Source: Halomonas sp. LR3S48
GTDB taxonomy: Bacteria > Pseudomonadota > Gammaproteobacteria > Pseudomonadales > Halomonadaceae
Assembly (NCBI RefSeq): GCF_025725665.1
Contig: NZ_CP107009.1
Coordinates: forward strand, 1,674,001 to 1,738,000
Reading direction: 5' to 3'
Length of the DNA: 64,000 bases
Part shown: positions 44,778 to 53,536 of the stretch, piece by piece
Numbering within the stretch: position 1 is the first letter of the stretch
How the letters are laid out: each line of letters opens with the position of its first letter
Notes under the pieces: generated by a model
Told to the model about the DNA's origin: nothing
Databases searched by the model: none
Seen by the model: the letters and a program-made list of their open reading frames with translations, nothing else
Program-made: the position numbers and the translations under genes

Positions 44778-46622
44778 ATGGGGAGGGAGTGCAACAAGGT
44801 ATGGCACTGGCTGGTCGGTCTGGCCGGGTGCCTGGTCGTGTCGAGCTGCCTGTCTGCCGCAACGCTCGAAGAGTATCCGGAAGTCCGGGTCATCATCGAT
44901 GTCTCCGGCAGCATGCGTCACAACGATCCCGACCAGCTCGCCGCCGAGGCGCTGGATTTACTGGTAACGCTGGTGCCCAGTGGTGCCAGGGCTGGTGTCT
45001 GGACCTTTGGCGAGCGGGTGGCAAACCCATTGCAGCCCAGTCCCGCCAACCTCGAATGGCGTGATCGCGCCAGGGCCTTGTCCAGCCTGTTGGTCGACTA
45101 CCAGCAGTACACCGATATCGAGTCCGCCATCTACCAGGCGGCATCGGCCGGGGAGGTCACGGGCCCGCGTCACCTGGTATTGCTCACTGATGGCAGGATC
45201 GACCTGCCCGACTGGCGTGGCAGCAAGCCGGCCATTGACCGGTCCTCGCGGGAAGCGCTGCTGGATGAGCTCGGCCCGAGGCTGGCCGAGGAGGGTATCG
45301 TGGTACATGCCATCGCTTTTTCCGAGGAGGCCGATCTGGACCTGGTGGAGCGTCTCGCCCAAATGACCGGGGGGCTTTCGGCGCCAGTTGCTGCCCCCGA
45401 TGCCTTGATGGGGGCATTCCTCGCCATTGTCGATCGCATCTTTCCCAGCGACCGGGTGCCGATCACCGACCAGCGTTTTCTCATCGAGCCGGGCCTGCGC
45501 GGTTTCACTGCGCTGCTGTTTCGCGGCGAAGAGGCGCCTGAGCTGGTGGGGCCGGATGGCCGGCGCTACTCCGCCGATTCCCCTCCCGAGGGCGCCGAGT
45601 GGCGCAGTGAATCTCGCTATGACCTCGTTCATGTGCCCAACCCTCAACCGGGGCAATGGCGCCTGGACGGTGCGCCGGGGCTGGAAAGCCGCATCACTAT
45701 CGAGTCCCCACTCAGCCTGCAGACGGCCGGTGTGCCGAGTACGTTCTACCTGGGGTTCGACGTGCCGGTGGAAGCCTGGCTTGCTCGCGAAGGAGAAGCG
45801 GTAGGCGTCGAGGAGCTGCCGACGCATTTGCGGTTGACGGCAGAGCTGCACGACTCATCGGGTGCGGTGCAATCGGCCGTGGTTCTCAGGCAGCAGGAGG
45901 AGCGTTTCGTCGGCCGGTTGCCGGCGCCGGCCCTGGGGGGCACGGCTCAGTTCGTCGTGCGTGCCGAAGGCCAGGGCTTCCGTCGCCAGCGGGTACAGGC
46001 GATCAATGTGTTGCCGGCGGTTGCCGCTCAGCATGACGAGGCCGGCCAGCAGGTTCTCCTGGCGGCCGAGCATCCTCAACTCGATCGTGACAACACCCGC
46101 CTGTACGGCCAGTTGCAGGGGGCCCGCCTCGAGGCGGAACCCATCGCTGAGCGGCGCTGGCGCATTGACCTGCCCGAACTCGACATGGCGCTCAGCGTGC
46201 CGCTGATCCTGCGTGGCGAAGTCACCCTCGACGGCGAGACGCGAGAGCTGTACCTGCCGCGCCTGATGTTGTTCCCTGCGGTCGATACGGCGATCGACCA
46301 GGTCGATGCCAGTCCTGCCCTGGAGGTGGCGCGCTTCCACGAGGAGCTGTCACCGGTGCGCGAACCTCGCGTGAGGTCCGAGTCGGCGTTGCCGGAACCG
46401 GTCGAGCGCGTCGTCAGGCACATGCAGGAGCTGCCGCGGATCGCCCAGGAGCGCTGGAATGAGTGGCGCCCCGTGCTGGCAGGGCCGCTCGAAGAAGCCC
46501 TGCGTGAGCCGCATCGGCGCTGGCTGCTGGGTGGTCTTTTGCTTGCTTGCGTGCTCTTGCTGCTGCTGTGGAGAATGACGAGACGGCGTCGCGCAGCGCC
46601 ACGGGAGGAGCCGCATGTGTGA
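44778..46622 (+). CDS. VWA-domain membrane protein (TIGR03503-like)
   Basis: A 614-residue protein: N-terminal signal/anchor, a von Willebrand factor A domain (about 35-210) with the MIDAS motif VIIDVSGSM (DxSxS), and LVLLTDGRIDLPDW for the second metal position. A beta-rich middle (about 230-500) is followed by a single C-terminal membrane helix (LLGGLLLACVLLLLLW) and a basic tail, so most of it lies in the periplasm. Function is unknown. It overlaps the following yafJ gene by 8 bp. Confidence 0.83.
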   Translation: MGRECNKVWHWLVGLAGCLVVSSCLSAATLEEYPEVRVIIDVSGSMRHNDPDQLAAEALDLLVTLVPSGARAGVWTFGERVANPLQPSPANLEWRDRARALSSLLVDYQQYTDIESAIYQAASAGEVTGPRHLVLLTDGRIDLPDWRGSKPAIDRSSREALLDELGPRLAEEGIVVHAIAFSEEADLDLVERLAQMTGGLSAPVAAPDALMGAFLAIVDRIFPSDRVPITDQRFLIEPGLRGFTALLFRGEEAPELVGPDGRRYSADSPPEGAEWRSESRYDLVHVPNPQPGQWRLDGAPGLESRITIESPLSLQTAGVPSTFYLGFDVPVEAWLAREGEAVGVEELPTHLRLTAELHDSSGAVQSAVVLRQQEERFVGRLPAPALGGTAQFVVRAEGQGFRRQRVQAINVLPAVAAQHDEAGQQVLLAAEHPQLDRDNTRLYGQLQGARLEAEPIAERRWRIDLPELDMALSVPLILRGEVTLDGETRELYLPRLMLFPAVDTAIDQVDASPALEVARFHEELSPVREPRVRSESALPEPVERVVRHMQELPRIAQERWNEWRPVLAGPLEEALREPHRRWLLGGLLLACVLLLLLWRMTRRRRAAPREEPHV

Positions 46623-47448
46623 ACTGTTGGGCATGAGCGCCAACGTGCCCACCGATATCTGTTTCAGCTTTACCGGTTTCCTGCATCGCGGTGGCGGTAC
46701 CGGGCCGCATCGTGACGGCTGGGGGATCGCGTTCTACGAGGCGGGCGGCTATCGTGACTTTCGCGACCCGCATCCTTCGGTACGCTCCCCCATTGCACGG
46801 CTGATCACCGACTATCCGATCAAGTCGCATATCGCCATTAGCCATATCCGCCAGGCCAATGTCGGCGAAGTGCGTCTGGCCAATACCCATCCGTTCACTC
46901 GCGAAATGTGGGGCCGAACCTGGTGCTACGCGCATAACGGCCAGCTAGAGGAGTGGCAAGAGTTGCCGCTGAGCTTCTACCGGCCGGTGGGCGACACCGA
47001 CAGCGAACACGCCTTCTGCTGGCTGCTTGCCGCCCTGCGCGAGCGCTTTTCCGAGGCGCCCACGCTGGCGGCATGCGATGCCACGCTGTATGACCATCAT
47101 GTGGCGCTCTGGCAGCGGCTGCACAGCTTGTGCGAGACGCTGCGGGCCAAGGGCGTGTTCAACCTGCTGCTGGCCGATGGCGAGTTCCTCTACACCTATT
47201 GTTCGACCAAGCTGGCCCACATCACCCGCCGGGCGCCGTTCGGCAGCGCGGAACTCTCCGATGCCGAGCTGACGGTCAACTTCGCCGAGCACACCACTCC
47301 CGACGACATCGTCTCGGTGATTGCGACCGAGCCGCTGACCTGCAACGAGGCCTGGGTTCGCATGGCGCCGGGTGAGCTGTTGGTATGGCGGCATGGCCGT
47401 ATCGTCGCTCGTTTCGTTGCCGAATCCTCCTCTTCGGGTGAGGAATAG
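46615..47448 (+). CDS. yafJ: Class II glutamine amidotransferase, YafJ-like
   Basis: A 277-residue Ntn-hydrolase with the nucleophile Cys2 (MCELLGMSANVP) exposed after removal of Met, and the typical GGGTGPHRDGWGIAFYE and HIRQANVGEV glutaminase segments; no synthase domain. YafJ is the usual name; its substrate is not established. Mycobacterial EgtC belongs to the same superfamily, but this gene is 36 kb from egtBD. Confidence 0.9.
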   Translation: MCELLGMSANVPTDICFSFTGFLHRGGGTGPHRDGWGIAFYEAGGYRDFRDPHPSVRSPIARLITDYPIKSHIAISHIRQANVGEVRLANTHPFTREMWGRTWCYAHNGQLEEWQELPLSFYRPVGDTDSEHAFCWLLAALRERFSEAPTLAACDATLYDHHVALWQRLHSLCETLRAKGVFNLLLADGEFLYTYCSTKLAHITRRAPFGSAELSDAELTVNFAEHTTPDDIVSVIATEPLTCNEAWVRMAPGELLVWRHGRIVARFVAESSSSGEE

Positions 47449-47534
47449 TCATTCTGCTGACTGACTTGCCTTTCTACTTTCTTTTGCCCAGTTTGGTAGT
47501 CAGGGCGGCGTTCGTTCAGGAATGGTAATGGTTG

Positions 47535-47557
47535 AACAGTCGTTTCAATCGACTGTT
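47535..47557. repeat. Inverted repeat AACAGTCG-N7-CGACTGTT
   Basis: Perfect 8-bp arms at 47535-47542 and 47550-47557 around TTTCAAT, bracketed by GTTG (47531-47534) and CAAC (47561-47564). A short TTTT follows the second arm. It lies 86 bp after yafJ and about 105 bp before the acyl-CoA ligase start, and may be a weak terminator or an operator. Confidence 0.5.
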
Positions 47558-47662
47558 TTACAACGATGCGATGCCTGGTATATCGTTAGGGTTTAGCCAG
47601 AACAAGAACCGTCGAGGTCGAGGGTGAGCGACCGAAGCGACGATGCTACGGAGATAGCGCCA

Positions 47663-49330
47663 ATGAGTGAGCAAGCCAACGCCGGTATTCTCAACGGTCC
47701 CGAGCTGGAAGGCATGGAGAAGTACCGTTCGCTGATGGATGTCTTCCACGAAGCGGTCAAACGCTTTGCCGACAATCCGGCGTTCACCTGCATGGGACAG
47801 ACCCTCACCTTCAGCGAACTCGATCGTCTCTCGGCCGACTTTGCGGCCTGGCTGCAGCACGAAACCGGGCTGCAGCCAGGCGATCGCATCGCCATACAGC
47901 TGCCCAACGTGCTGCAATTCCCGGTGGCGGTATTCGGTGCGCTGCGTGCCGGGCTGGTAGTGGTCAACACCAACCCGCTCTACACCGAGCGGGAAATGGC
48001 CCACCAGTTCAAGGATTCGGGCGCGCGGGCGATCCTGATCCTGGCCAACATGGCAAGCAAGCTCGAGAAAGTGCTCGACCGCACCGACATCGAGCACGTT
48101 CTGGTCACCGAGCTCGGCGACTTGCACGGTTTTCCCAAGCGCTTCCTGATCAATGCCGTCGTCAAGCACGTCAAGAAAATGGTGCCGGCCTTCTCGCTGC
48201 CAATGGCGGTGCCTTTCCGCAAGGCGTTGAAGGACGGTGCCTCGCGCCAGCACCGCGAGGTGGAGCGCGGGCTCGACGACATCGCCGCGTTGCAATACAC
48301 CGGCGGGACCACCGGCATGCCCAAGGGCACCATGCTCACCCATTGCAACCTGGTAGCCAACATGCTGCAGGCGCGTGAGGCCATTGGCCCGGGGCTTGAC
48401 GAGGGCAAGGAGGTGGTGATCGCGCCGCTGCCGGTCTACCACATCTATACCTTCACCGTGAACTGTCTGTTCCTGATGGAGACCGGCAACCACTCGATCC
48501 TGATCACCAACCCGCGCGACCTGGACAACTTCGTCAAGGAGCTGCAGAAGGTCAAGTTCACCGCCTTCATCGGTCTCAACACTCTGTTCAATGCGCTGTG
48601 CAATCGCGAGGATTTCCGCAAACTCGACTTCTCCCGCCTGCATCTGACCATCTCCGGGGGCATGGCGCTGACCAAGGCGGCTGCCAGTCGCTGGCAGGAA
48701 ATCACCGGTTGTCCCATCGCCGAGGGCTACGGCCTGACCGAGACTTCGCCGATCGTCAGCTTCAACCCGGTCGATGCCATCCAGCTCGGTACCATCGGCA
48801 AGCCGGTGGCGGGTACGGCGGTCAAGGTCGTGGATCACGAGGGCAACATCCAGCCGCTGGGCGAGCCGGGCGAACTCTGCGTGAGGGGCCCCCAGGTAAT
48901 GAAGGGGTACTGGAACCTCGACGAAGAGACCGCCAAGGTACTGACCGAAGATGGCTGGTTTTATACCGGCGACATTGCCGTCCTTCAGGAGGACGGCTAC
49001 ATCAGGATCGTCGACCGCAAGAAGGACATGATCCTGGTGTCGGGCTTCAACGTCTATCCCAACGAGATCGAGGATGTCGTCGCGGCGCACCCGGGCGTGG
49101 TCGAATCGGCCGCGGTGGGAGTGCCCGACGAGGATAGCGGCGAAGCGGTCAAGCTGTTCGTGGTCAAGCGGGATGAAAGCCTGGACGAGCAGGGCCTGCG
49201 TGATTGGTGCAAGACGCAGTTGGCCGGTTACAAGGTGCCCAGGTTTGTCGAATTCCGCGACGAATTGCCGAAGACCAACGTCGGCAAGGTGCTGCGGCGC
49301 CAGCTGCGCGACGAGCAGGGCGAAAAGTAG
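47663..49330 (+). CDS. Long-chain fatty-acid-CoA ligase (FadD-like)
   Basis: A 555-residue AMP-forming acyl-CoA synthetase. P-loop YTGGTTGMPKGTMLTH, the A5 motif GYGLTETSP, the hinge YTGDIAVLQEDGY with VDRKKDMILVSGFN, and the C-terminal Lys of LPKTNVGKVLRR are all present. ATG 47663 follows GGAG; a GTG at 47624 is in frame but unsupported. It activates fatty acids for beta-oxidation or phospholipid synthesis; similar to FadD in length. Confidence 0.9.
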   Translation: MSEQANAGILNGPELEGMEKYRSLMDVFHEAVKRFADNPAFTCMGQTLTFSELDRLSADFAAWLQHETGLQPGDRIAIQLPNVLQFPVAVFGALRAGLVVVNTNPLYTEREMAHQFKDSGARAILILANMASKLEKVLDRTDIEHVLVTELGDLHGFPKRFLINAVVKHVKKMVPAFSLPMAVPFRKALKDGASRQHREVERGLDDIAALQYTGGTTGMPKGTMLTHCNLVANMLQAREAIGPGLDEGKEVVIAPLPVYHIYTFTVNCLFLMETGNHSILITNPRDLDNFVKELQKVKFTAFIGLNTLFNALCNREDFRKLDFSRLHLTISGGMALTKAAASRWQEITGCPIAEGYGLTETSPIVSFNPVDAIQLGTIGKPVAGTAVKVVDHEGNIQPLGEPGELCVRGPQVMKGYWNLDEETAKVLTEDGWFYTGDIAVLQEDGYIRIVDRKKDMILVSGFNVYPNEIEDVVAAHPGVVESAAVGVPDEDSGEAVKLFVVKRDESLDEQGLRDWCKTQLAGYKVPRFVEFRDELPKTNVGKVLRRQLRDEQGEK

Positions 49331-49365
49331 GCCTCGCTAATTGGCCGATCTTAGACCCGCGGCGC

Positions 49366-49371
49366 TACAAT
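49366..49371 (+). promoter_or_regulatory. Possible -10 element upstream of hrpA
   Basis: TACAAT lies between fadD and the terminator; TTGGCC at 49341-49346 is the nearest -35, but the spacing of 19 bp is long. If real, transcription would begin inside the terminator stem. Confidence 0.25.
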
Positions 49372-49413
49372 GACCTGCCCGCTCCGGCTTTCCGGAGCGG
49401 GCAGGTCTTTCTT
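49372..49413 (+). terminator. Strong terminator between fadD-like and hrpA
   Basis: Perfect 16-bp stem GACCTGCCCGCTCCGG (49372-49387) and complement (49392-49407) with loop CTTT and a following TTTCTT. It is only 8 bp before the hrpA ribosome site, so it also forms the immediate leader of hrpA. Confidence 0.9.
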
Positions 49414-49428
49414 GGTAAGAGGAGTGTC

Positions 49429-52400
49429 GTGAGCACAGCAACCCGAACTGGTTTCGCCAATGTCGCCGACAGGACAGAGCTGGAGCGCTTGGAGGGCGCC
49501 TTGGGCGAGGTCATGCTGCGCGATCGAGATGTGCTGGCGCGTAGGCTGAACGGGCTGCGCCGTCGTGCCCACGAGGGCAAGCCGGTGGATCGCGGGCTGG
49601 CCGAGGTGGCACGCAGCGTCGCGAGTTCCGCAGCGCTGGCGGCAAGGCGCGGCGCCCAGCCGGTGACCTTGAACTATCCCCCCGAGCTGCCGGTGGCCGA
49701 GCGCCGCGAGGACATCCTCGCCGCGCTGCGCGAACACCAGGTGGTGGTGGTGGCCGGCGAGACCGGCTCCGGCAAGACCACCCAATTGCCCAAGCTGTGC
49801 CTGGCGCTAGGCCTGGGGCGCCGCGGCCTGATCGGCCATACCCAGCCACGTCGCCTCGCGGCGCGCTCGGTTGCCACGCGCCTGGCCGAGGAGCTCGAGG
49901 TGCCGCTGGGCGAGCAGGTGGGCTACCAGGTGCGCTTCACTGATCAGACCGGCGACGATACGCTGGTCAAGCTGATGACCGACGGCATCCTGCTGGCCGA
50001 GACCCGCCACGACCCCGAGCTGTCGCGCTACGAGGCGATCATCATCGACGAGGCGCACGAGCGCAGCCTCAATATCGACTTCCTGCTCGGCTATCTCAAG
50101 CGACTGCTGTCGCGACGCCCCGACCTCAAGCTGATCATCACCTCGGCAACCATCGACGTGGAGCGTTTCGCGCGTCATTTCTCCCTGCCCGGGGCGGACG
50201 GCGAGCCGATGCCCGCTCCGGTTGTAGCGGTGTCGGGGCGCACCTATCCAGTGGAAGTGCGCTACCGGCCGCTGGCGCGAGAGGCCGACGACGAAGCCGA
50301 CCGTACCCTGCAGGAAGGAATACTCCACGCGGTGGAGGAGATCGAGCGGATCGAGCGCGACAAGCGCTGGTTCCACGGGCCGCGAGACGCTCTCGTTTTC
50401 CTGCCCGGCGAGCGCGAGATCCGTGAAGCCGCCGATACCCTGCGCCGCGCCGATCTCAAGGGCACCGAGATCCTGCCACTCTATGCGCGGCTCTCCAACG
50501 CCGAGCAGAACCGCGTTTTCGCACCGCACACAGGGCGGCGCATCGTGCTGGCCACCAATGTCGCCGAGACCTCGCTCACGGTGCCCGGTATCCGCTACGT
50601 GATCGACCCCGGACTGGTGCGCATCAGCCGCTACAGCTACCGGTCCAAGATCCAGCGCCTGCCGGTGGAGCCGGTCAGCCGGGCCAGCGCCGACCAGCGC
50701 AAGGGCCGCTGTGGGCGGGTGGCGGAAGGGGTCTGCATTCGCCTCTACGACGAGGAGGATTTCCTCTCCCGGCCCGAGTTCACCGATCCCGAGATCCGCC
50801 GTACCAACCTGGCGTCGGTGATCCTGTCGATGCTGTCGCTGGGGCTCGGCGATATCGAGCGTTTCCCCTTCGTCGACCCACCCGATTCACGTTTCATCAA
50901 GGATGGCTTCCGCCTGTTGTTCGAGCTCGGCGCGGTGGATGCGACCGACCGTCTGACCCCGGTCGGACGCAAGTTGGCCCGGCTGCCCATCGACCCGCGC
51001 CTGGCTCGCATGGTGCTGGCAGGCGCCGAGCAGGGTGGGCTGCGCGAGGTGCTGATCGTGGTCTCGGCGCTGGCGGTGCAGGACCCCCGCGACCGCCCGT
51101 CGGATAAGCGCGAGGCCGCCGATCAGGCCCATCGGCGTTGGCAGGATCCCGATTCCGATTTCGTCGCGCTGCTCAACCTGTGGCGCGGCTTCGAAGCGGC
51201 GCGCGACGAACTCTCGGGTAACCGCCTGCGGCGCTGGTGCAAGGAGCACTACCTCAACTACCTGCGCTTGCGCGAATGGCACGATACCTTCCGTCAGCTG
51301 CGCCAGTTGCTGCGCGAGATGGAGATCGAGGTGCCGGCCCCGATGGCCCTGCCTCCGGCGGGAGAAGGGCAAGACCAGATTCGAGAACAGGCGCGTCGAC
51401 AGAATGCCGTGCAACTGCACAAGGCGCTGCTGCCGGGGCTGCTCTCGCACTTGGGGATGCTTACCGAGAACCGTGAATACCTGGGCGCGCGCAATCGCAA
51501 ATTCGTCATCCACCCTGGCTCGGGCCTGGCCAAGAAGTCGCCGAAGTGGATGATGGCCTTCGAGCTGGTGGAGACCACCCGCTTGTTCGCGCGCACGGTG
51601 GCCAAGATCGAGCCGCAGTGGATCGAACCTGTGGCAGGGCACTTGGCCAAGCGCAGCTATAGCGAGCCGCACTGGGAGATGAAGCGTGCCCAAGTGGTGG
51701 CCAAGGAACAGGTCACCCTGTTCGGCCTGCCTATCGTCTCGGGGCGCAGCGTGCATTACGGGCCGATCGCCCCGCGCGAGGCACGCGAACTGTTTATCCG
51801 TCGCGCCCTGGTCGAAGGGGAATTTCGTACCAAGGGCGAATTCTTCGACTACAATCGCGCTCTGATAGCCGAGGTGGAGGAGCTCGAGGATCGTGCCCGC
51901 AAGCGCGACATCCTGGTCGACGAGGAGACGCTGTTCGCCTTCTACGACGAGCGCATTCCCGAGGATATCGTCAACGGCAAGGGTTTCGAGGCCTGGCGAC
52001 GGAAAGCCGAAGCCGAGGTTCCCGGCATCCTCAAGTTCGATCGGGCCGCGTTGCTGGCCCGCGAGGCCGAGGAAGTCACGCAGGAGCAGTATCCCGACGA
52101 GTTGGTGCTGGGTGGGGTGCGCTATCCGCTCAGCTATCGTTTCGAGCCCGGTGCCCCCGACGATGGCGTGACGCTGACGGTGCCTGCGGCCATGCTGCCC
52201 CAGTTGCCCCGGGCGCGGCTCGAGTGGCTGGTGCCGGGGCTGTTGCGCGACAAGTGTATCGCACTGCTCAAGTCGCTACCCAAGTCGATTCGCCGCCAGG
52301 TAGTACCTATCCCCGATTGGGTCGATGCGGCGCTGGAGACGGTCACGCCCGATGACGTGCCTCTCACCGAGGCGCTGGCCGAGTTCCTGCGTCGACGCAC

Positions 52401-53454
52401 CGGGGTCCGCTTGGATGCGGACGACTGGCGCAGCGACCAGCTCGAGCCGCACCTGGTCATGAACGTACGCGTCATCGATCACGAGGGGCACGAACTGGGG
52501 CAGGGGCGCGACGTGCGCGAGCTCGAACGGCGCTTCGAGGCGGCGGCGGGCGCAGGGGCCCGGGCGCTGGCCGTCGAGGTCAGCGATGCCCCCAGCGTGA
52601 CCGACCTGCCAGAGACGGCGCTGCCGGAGTCGCGGGTGACGACCCAGGCCGGCATCCGCGTCGAAGCCTATCCGGCATTGGTGCCCGAAGGCGAGGCGTT
52701 TCGTGTCGAGCTGTTCGATCATCCCGGCAAGGCCGAGCAGGCCCACCGCCGGGGCGTGGTGCGCTTGGCCATGGCGCGCCTTCCCGATCAGGTGCGCGCG
52801 ATCCGGCAGACCAAGGGGCTCGATGCCTGCGCCCTGCTGTTCACCAAGGTGGGCAGCAAGCAGGCGCTGGTCGAAGATGTGGTCGAGTCGGCCTTCGCTC
52901 GCACCGTGGCGCAGGCGCCACTGCCGCGTTCCGCCGCGGAGCTGTCGGCACGGCTCGAGGCGACGCGCGCTGAACTGGTACCCAGTGCCGAGATGCTGGT
53001 GGCAACGCTCAAGAAGGCCCTGGAGGGGCACCTGGCGGTAACCAAGGCGCTGAAGGGCAACCTGAACCTGGCGTTGGCGCTGGTTTACAGCGATATCAAG
53101 GCCCAGATGCAGCGGCTTGTGCACCCCGGCTTCGTGCTCGAGGCGGGTGAGTGGCTCGAGGAATATCCACGCTACATGGAAGCGGCTGCGATTCGGCTGG
53201 AGAAGGCACCGCGCGAGCGCATGCGCGACCAGATGCACATGCAGGAAGTCCAGGACTTCGAGGCGCGCCTGGCGGCGCGGCGCGAGAACCAGCGTCGGGG
53301 CGGGCACGAGGACCCCGAGCTGGTGGAATTCGGCTGGTGGATCGAGGAGCTGCGGGTGTCGCTGTTCGCCCAGCAGCTCGGCACCCGCATGCCGGTCTCG
53401 GTCAAGCGCCTCGAACGCCGCTGGGCGGAGCTGGTGGGACACGGTCAAGCGTGA
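49429..53454 (+). CDS. hrpA: ATP-dependent RNA helicase HrpA
   Basis: A 1341-residue DEAH helicase. GTG 49429 after AAGAGGAG was chosen; the frame is open upstream through the terminator. Motif I GETGSGKTTQLPKL, motif II DEAHERS, motif III SATI and motif VI QRKGRCGRV are intact; the helicase-associated and OB regions follow, then a long C-terminal DUF3418-type region (about 770-1340). HrpA acts in mRNA processing and rescue of stalled ribosomes in E. coli. Length fits (E. coli 1300). Confidence 0.94.
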   Translation: MSTATRTGFANVADRTELERLEGALGEVMLRDRDVLARRLNGLRRRAHEGKPVDRGLAEVARSVASSAALAARRGAQPVTLNYPPELPVAERREDILAALREHQVVVVAGETGSGKTTQLPKLCLALGLGRRGLIGHTQPRRLAARSVATRLAEELEVPLGEQVGYQVRFTDQTGDDTLVKLMTDGILLAETRHDPELSRYEAIIIDEAHERSLNIDFLLGYLKRLLSRRPDLKLIITSATIDVERFARHFSLPGADGEPMPAPVVAVSGRTYPVEVRYRPLAREADDEADRTLQEGILHAVEEIERIERDKRWFHGPRDALVFLPGEREIREAADTLRRADLKGTEILPLYARLSNAEQNRVFAPHTGRRIVLATNVAETSLTVPGIRYVIDPGLVRISRYSYRSKIQRLPVEPVSRASADQRKGRCGRVAEGVCIRLYDEEDFLSRPEFTDPEIRRTNLASVILSMLSLGLGDIERFPFVDPPDSRFIKDGFRLLFELGAVDATDRLTPVGRKLARLPIDPRLARMVLAGAEQGGLREVLIVVSALAVQDPRDRPSDKREAADQAHRRWQDPDSDFVALLNLWRGFEAARDELSGNRLRRWCKEHYLNYLRLREWHDTFRQLRQLLREMEIEVPAPMALPPAGEGQDQIREQARRQNAVQLHKALLPGLLSHLGMLTENREYLGARNRKFVIHPGSGLAKKSPKWMMAFELVETTRLFARTVAKIEPQWIEPVAGHLAKRSYSEPHWEMKRAQVVAKEQVTLFGLPIVSGRSVHYGPIAPREARELFIRRALVEGEFRTKGEFFDYNRALIAEVEELEDRARKRDILVDEETLFAFYDERIPEDIVNGKGFEAWRRKAEAEVPGILKFDRAALLAREAEEVTQEQYPDELVLGGVRYPLSYRFEPGAPDDGVTLTVPAAMLPQLPRARLEWLVPGLLRDKCIALLKSLPKSIRRQVVPIPDWVDAALETVTPDDVPLTEALAEFLRRRTGVRLDADDWRSDQLEPHLVMNVRVIDHEGHELGQGRDVRELERRFEAAAGAGARALAVEVSDAPSVTDLPETALPESRVTTQAGIRVEAYPALVPEGEAFRVELFDHPGKAEQAHRRGVVRLAMARLPDQVRAIRQTKGLDACALLFTKVGSKQALVEDVVESAFARTVAQAPLPRSAAELSARLEATRAELVPSAEMLVATLKKALEGHLAVTKALKGNLNLALALVYSDIKAQMQRLVHPGFVLEAGEWLEEYPRYMEAAAIRLEKAPRERMRDQMHMQEVQDFEARLAARRENQRRGGHEDPELVEFGWWIEELRVSLFAQQLGTRMPVSVKRLERRWAELVGHGQA

Positions 53455-53482
53455 CCGCGCCGCGCCGATAAGAGATATGAGG

Positions 53483-53521
53483 CGTCGGTTCGCCGACGTA
53501 CAGTCAGCGGCCTGAGGCCGC
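53483..53521. repeat. Two tandem hairpins between hrpA and the ketoacyl synthase gene
   Basis: CGTCGG-TTCG-CCGACG (53483-53498) and GCGGCC-TGA-GGCCGC (53507-53521, arms of 6 bp), both perfect, directly before the GAGGGAG ribosome site. There is no T-tract, so they are RNA structures rather than terminators; the first has a UUCG loop. Confidence 0.5.
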
Positions 53522-53536
53522 ACGAGGGAGATGATG

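Noticed and set aside
46615..47448. Assignment of this amidotransferase as EgtC
   Set aside because: It shares only the superfamily; distance from egtBD and the YafJ-type sequence make a YafJ call safer.
47558..49090. A 510-codon frame antisense to the acyl-CoA ligase
   Set aside because: The plus strand encodes a complete FadD-like protein with all motifs; the antisense product matches nothing.
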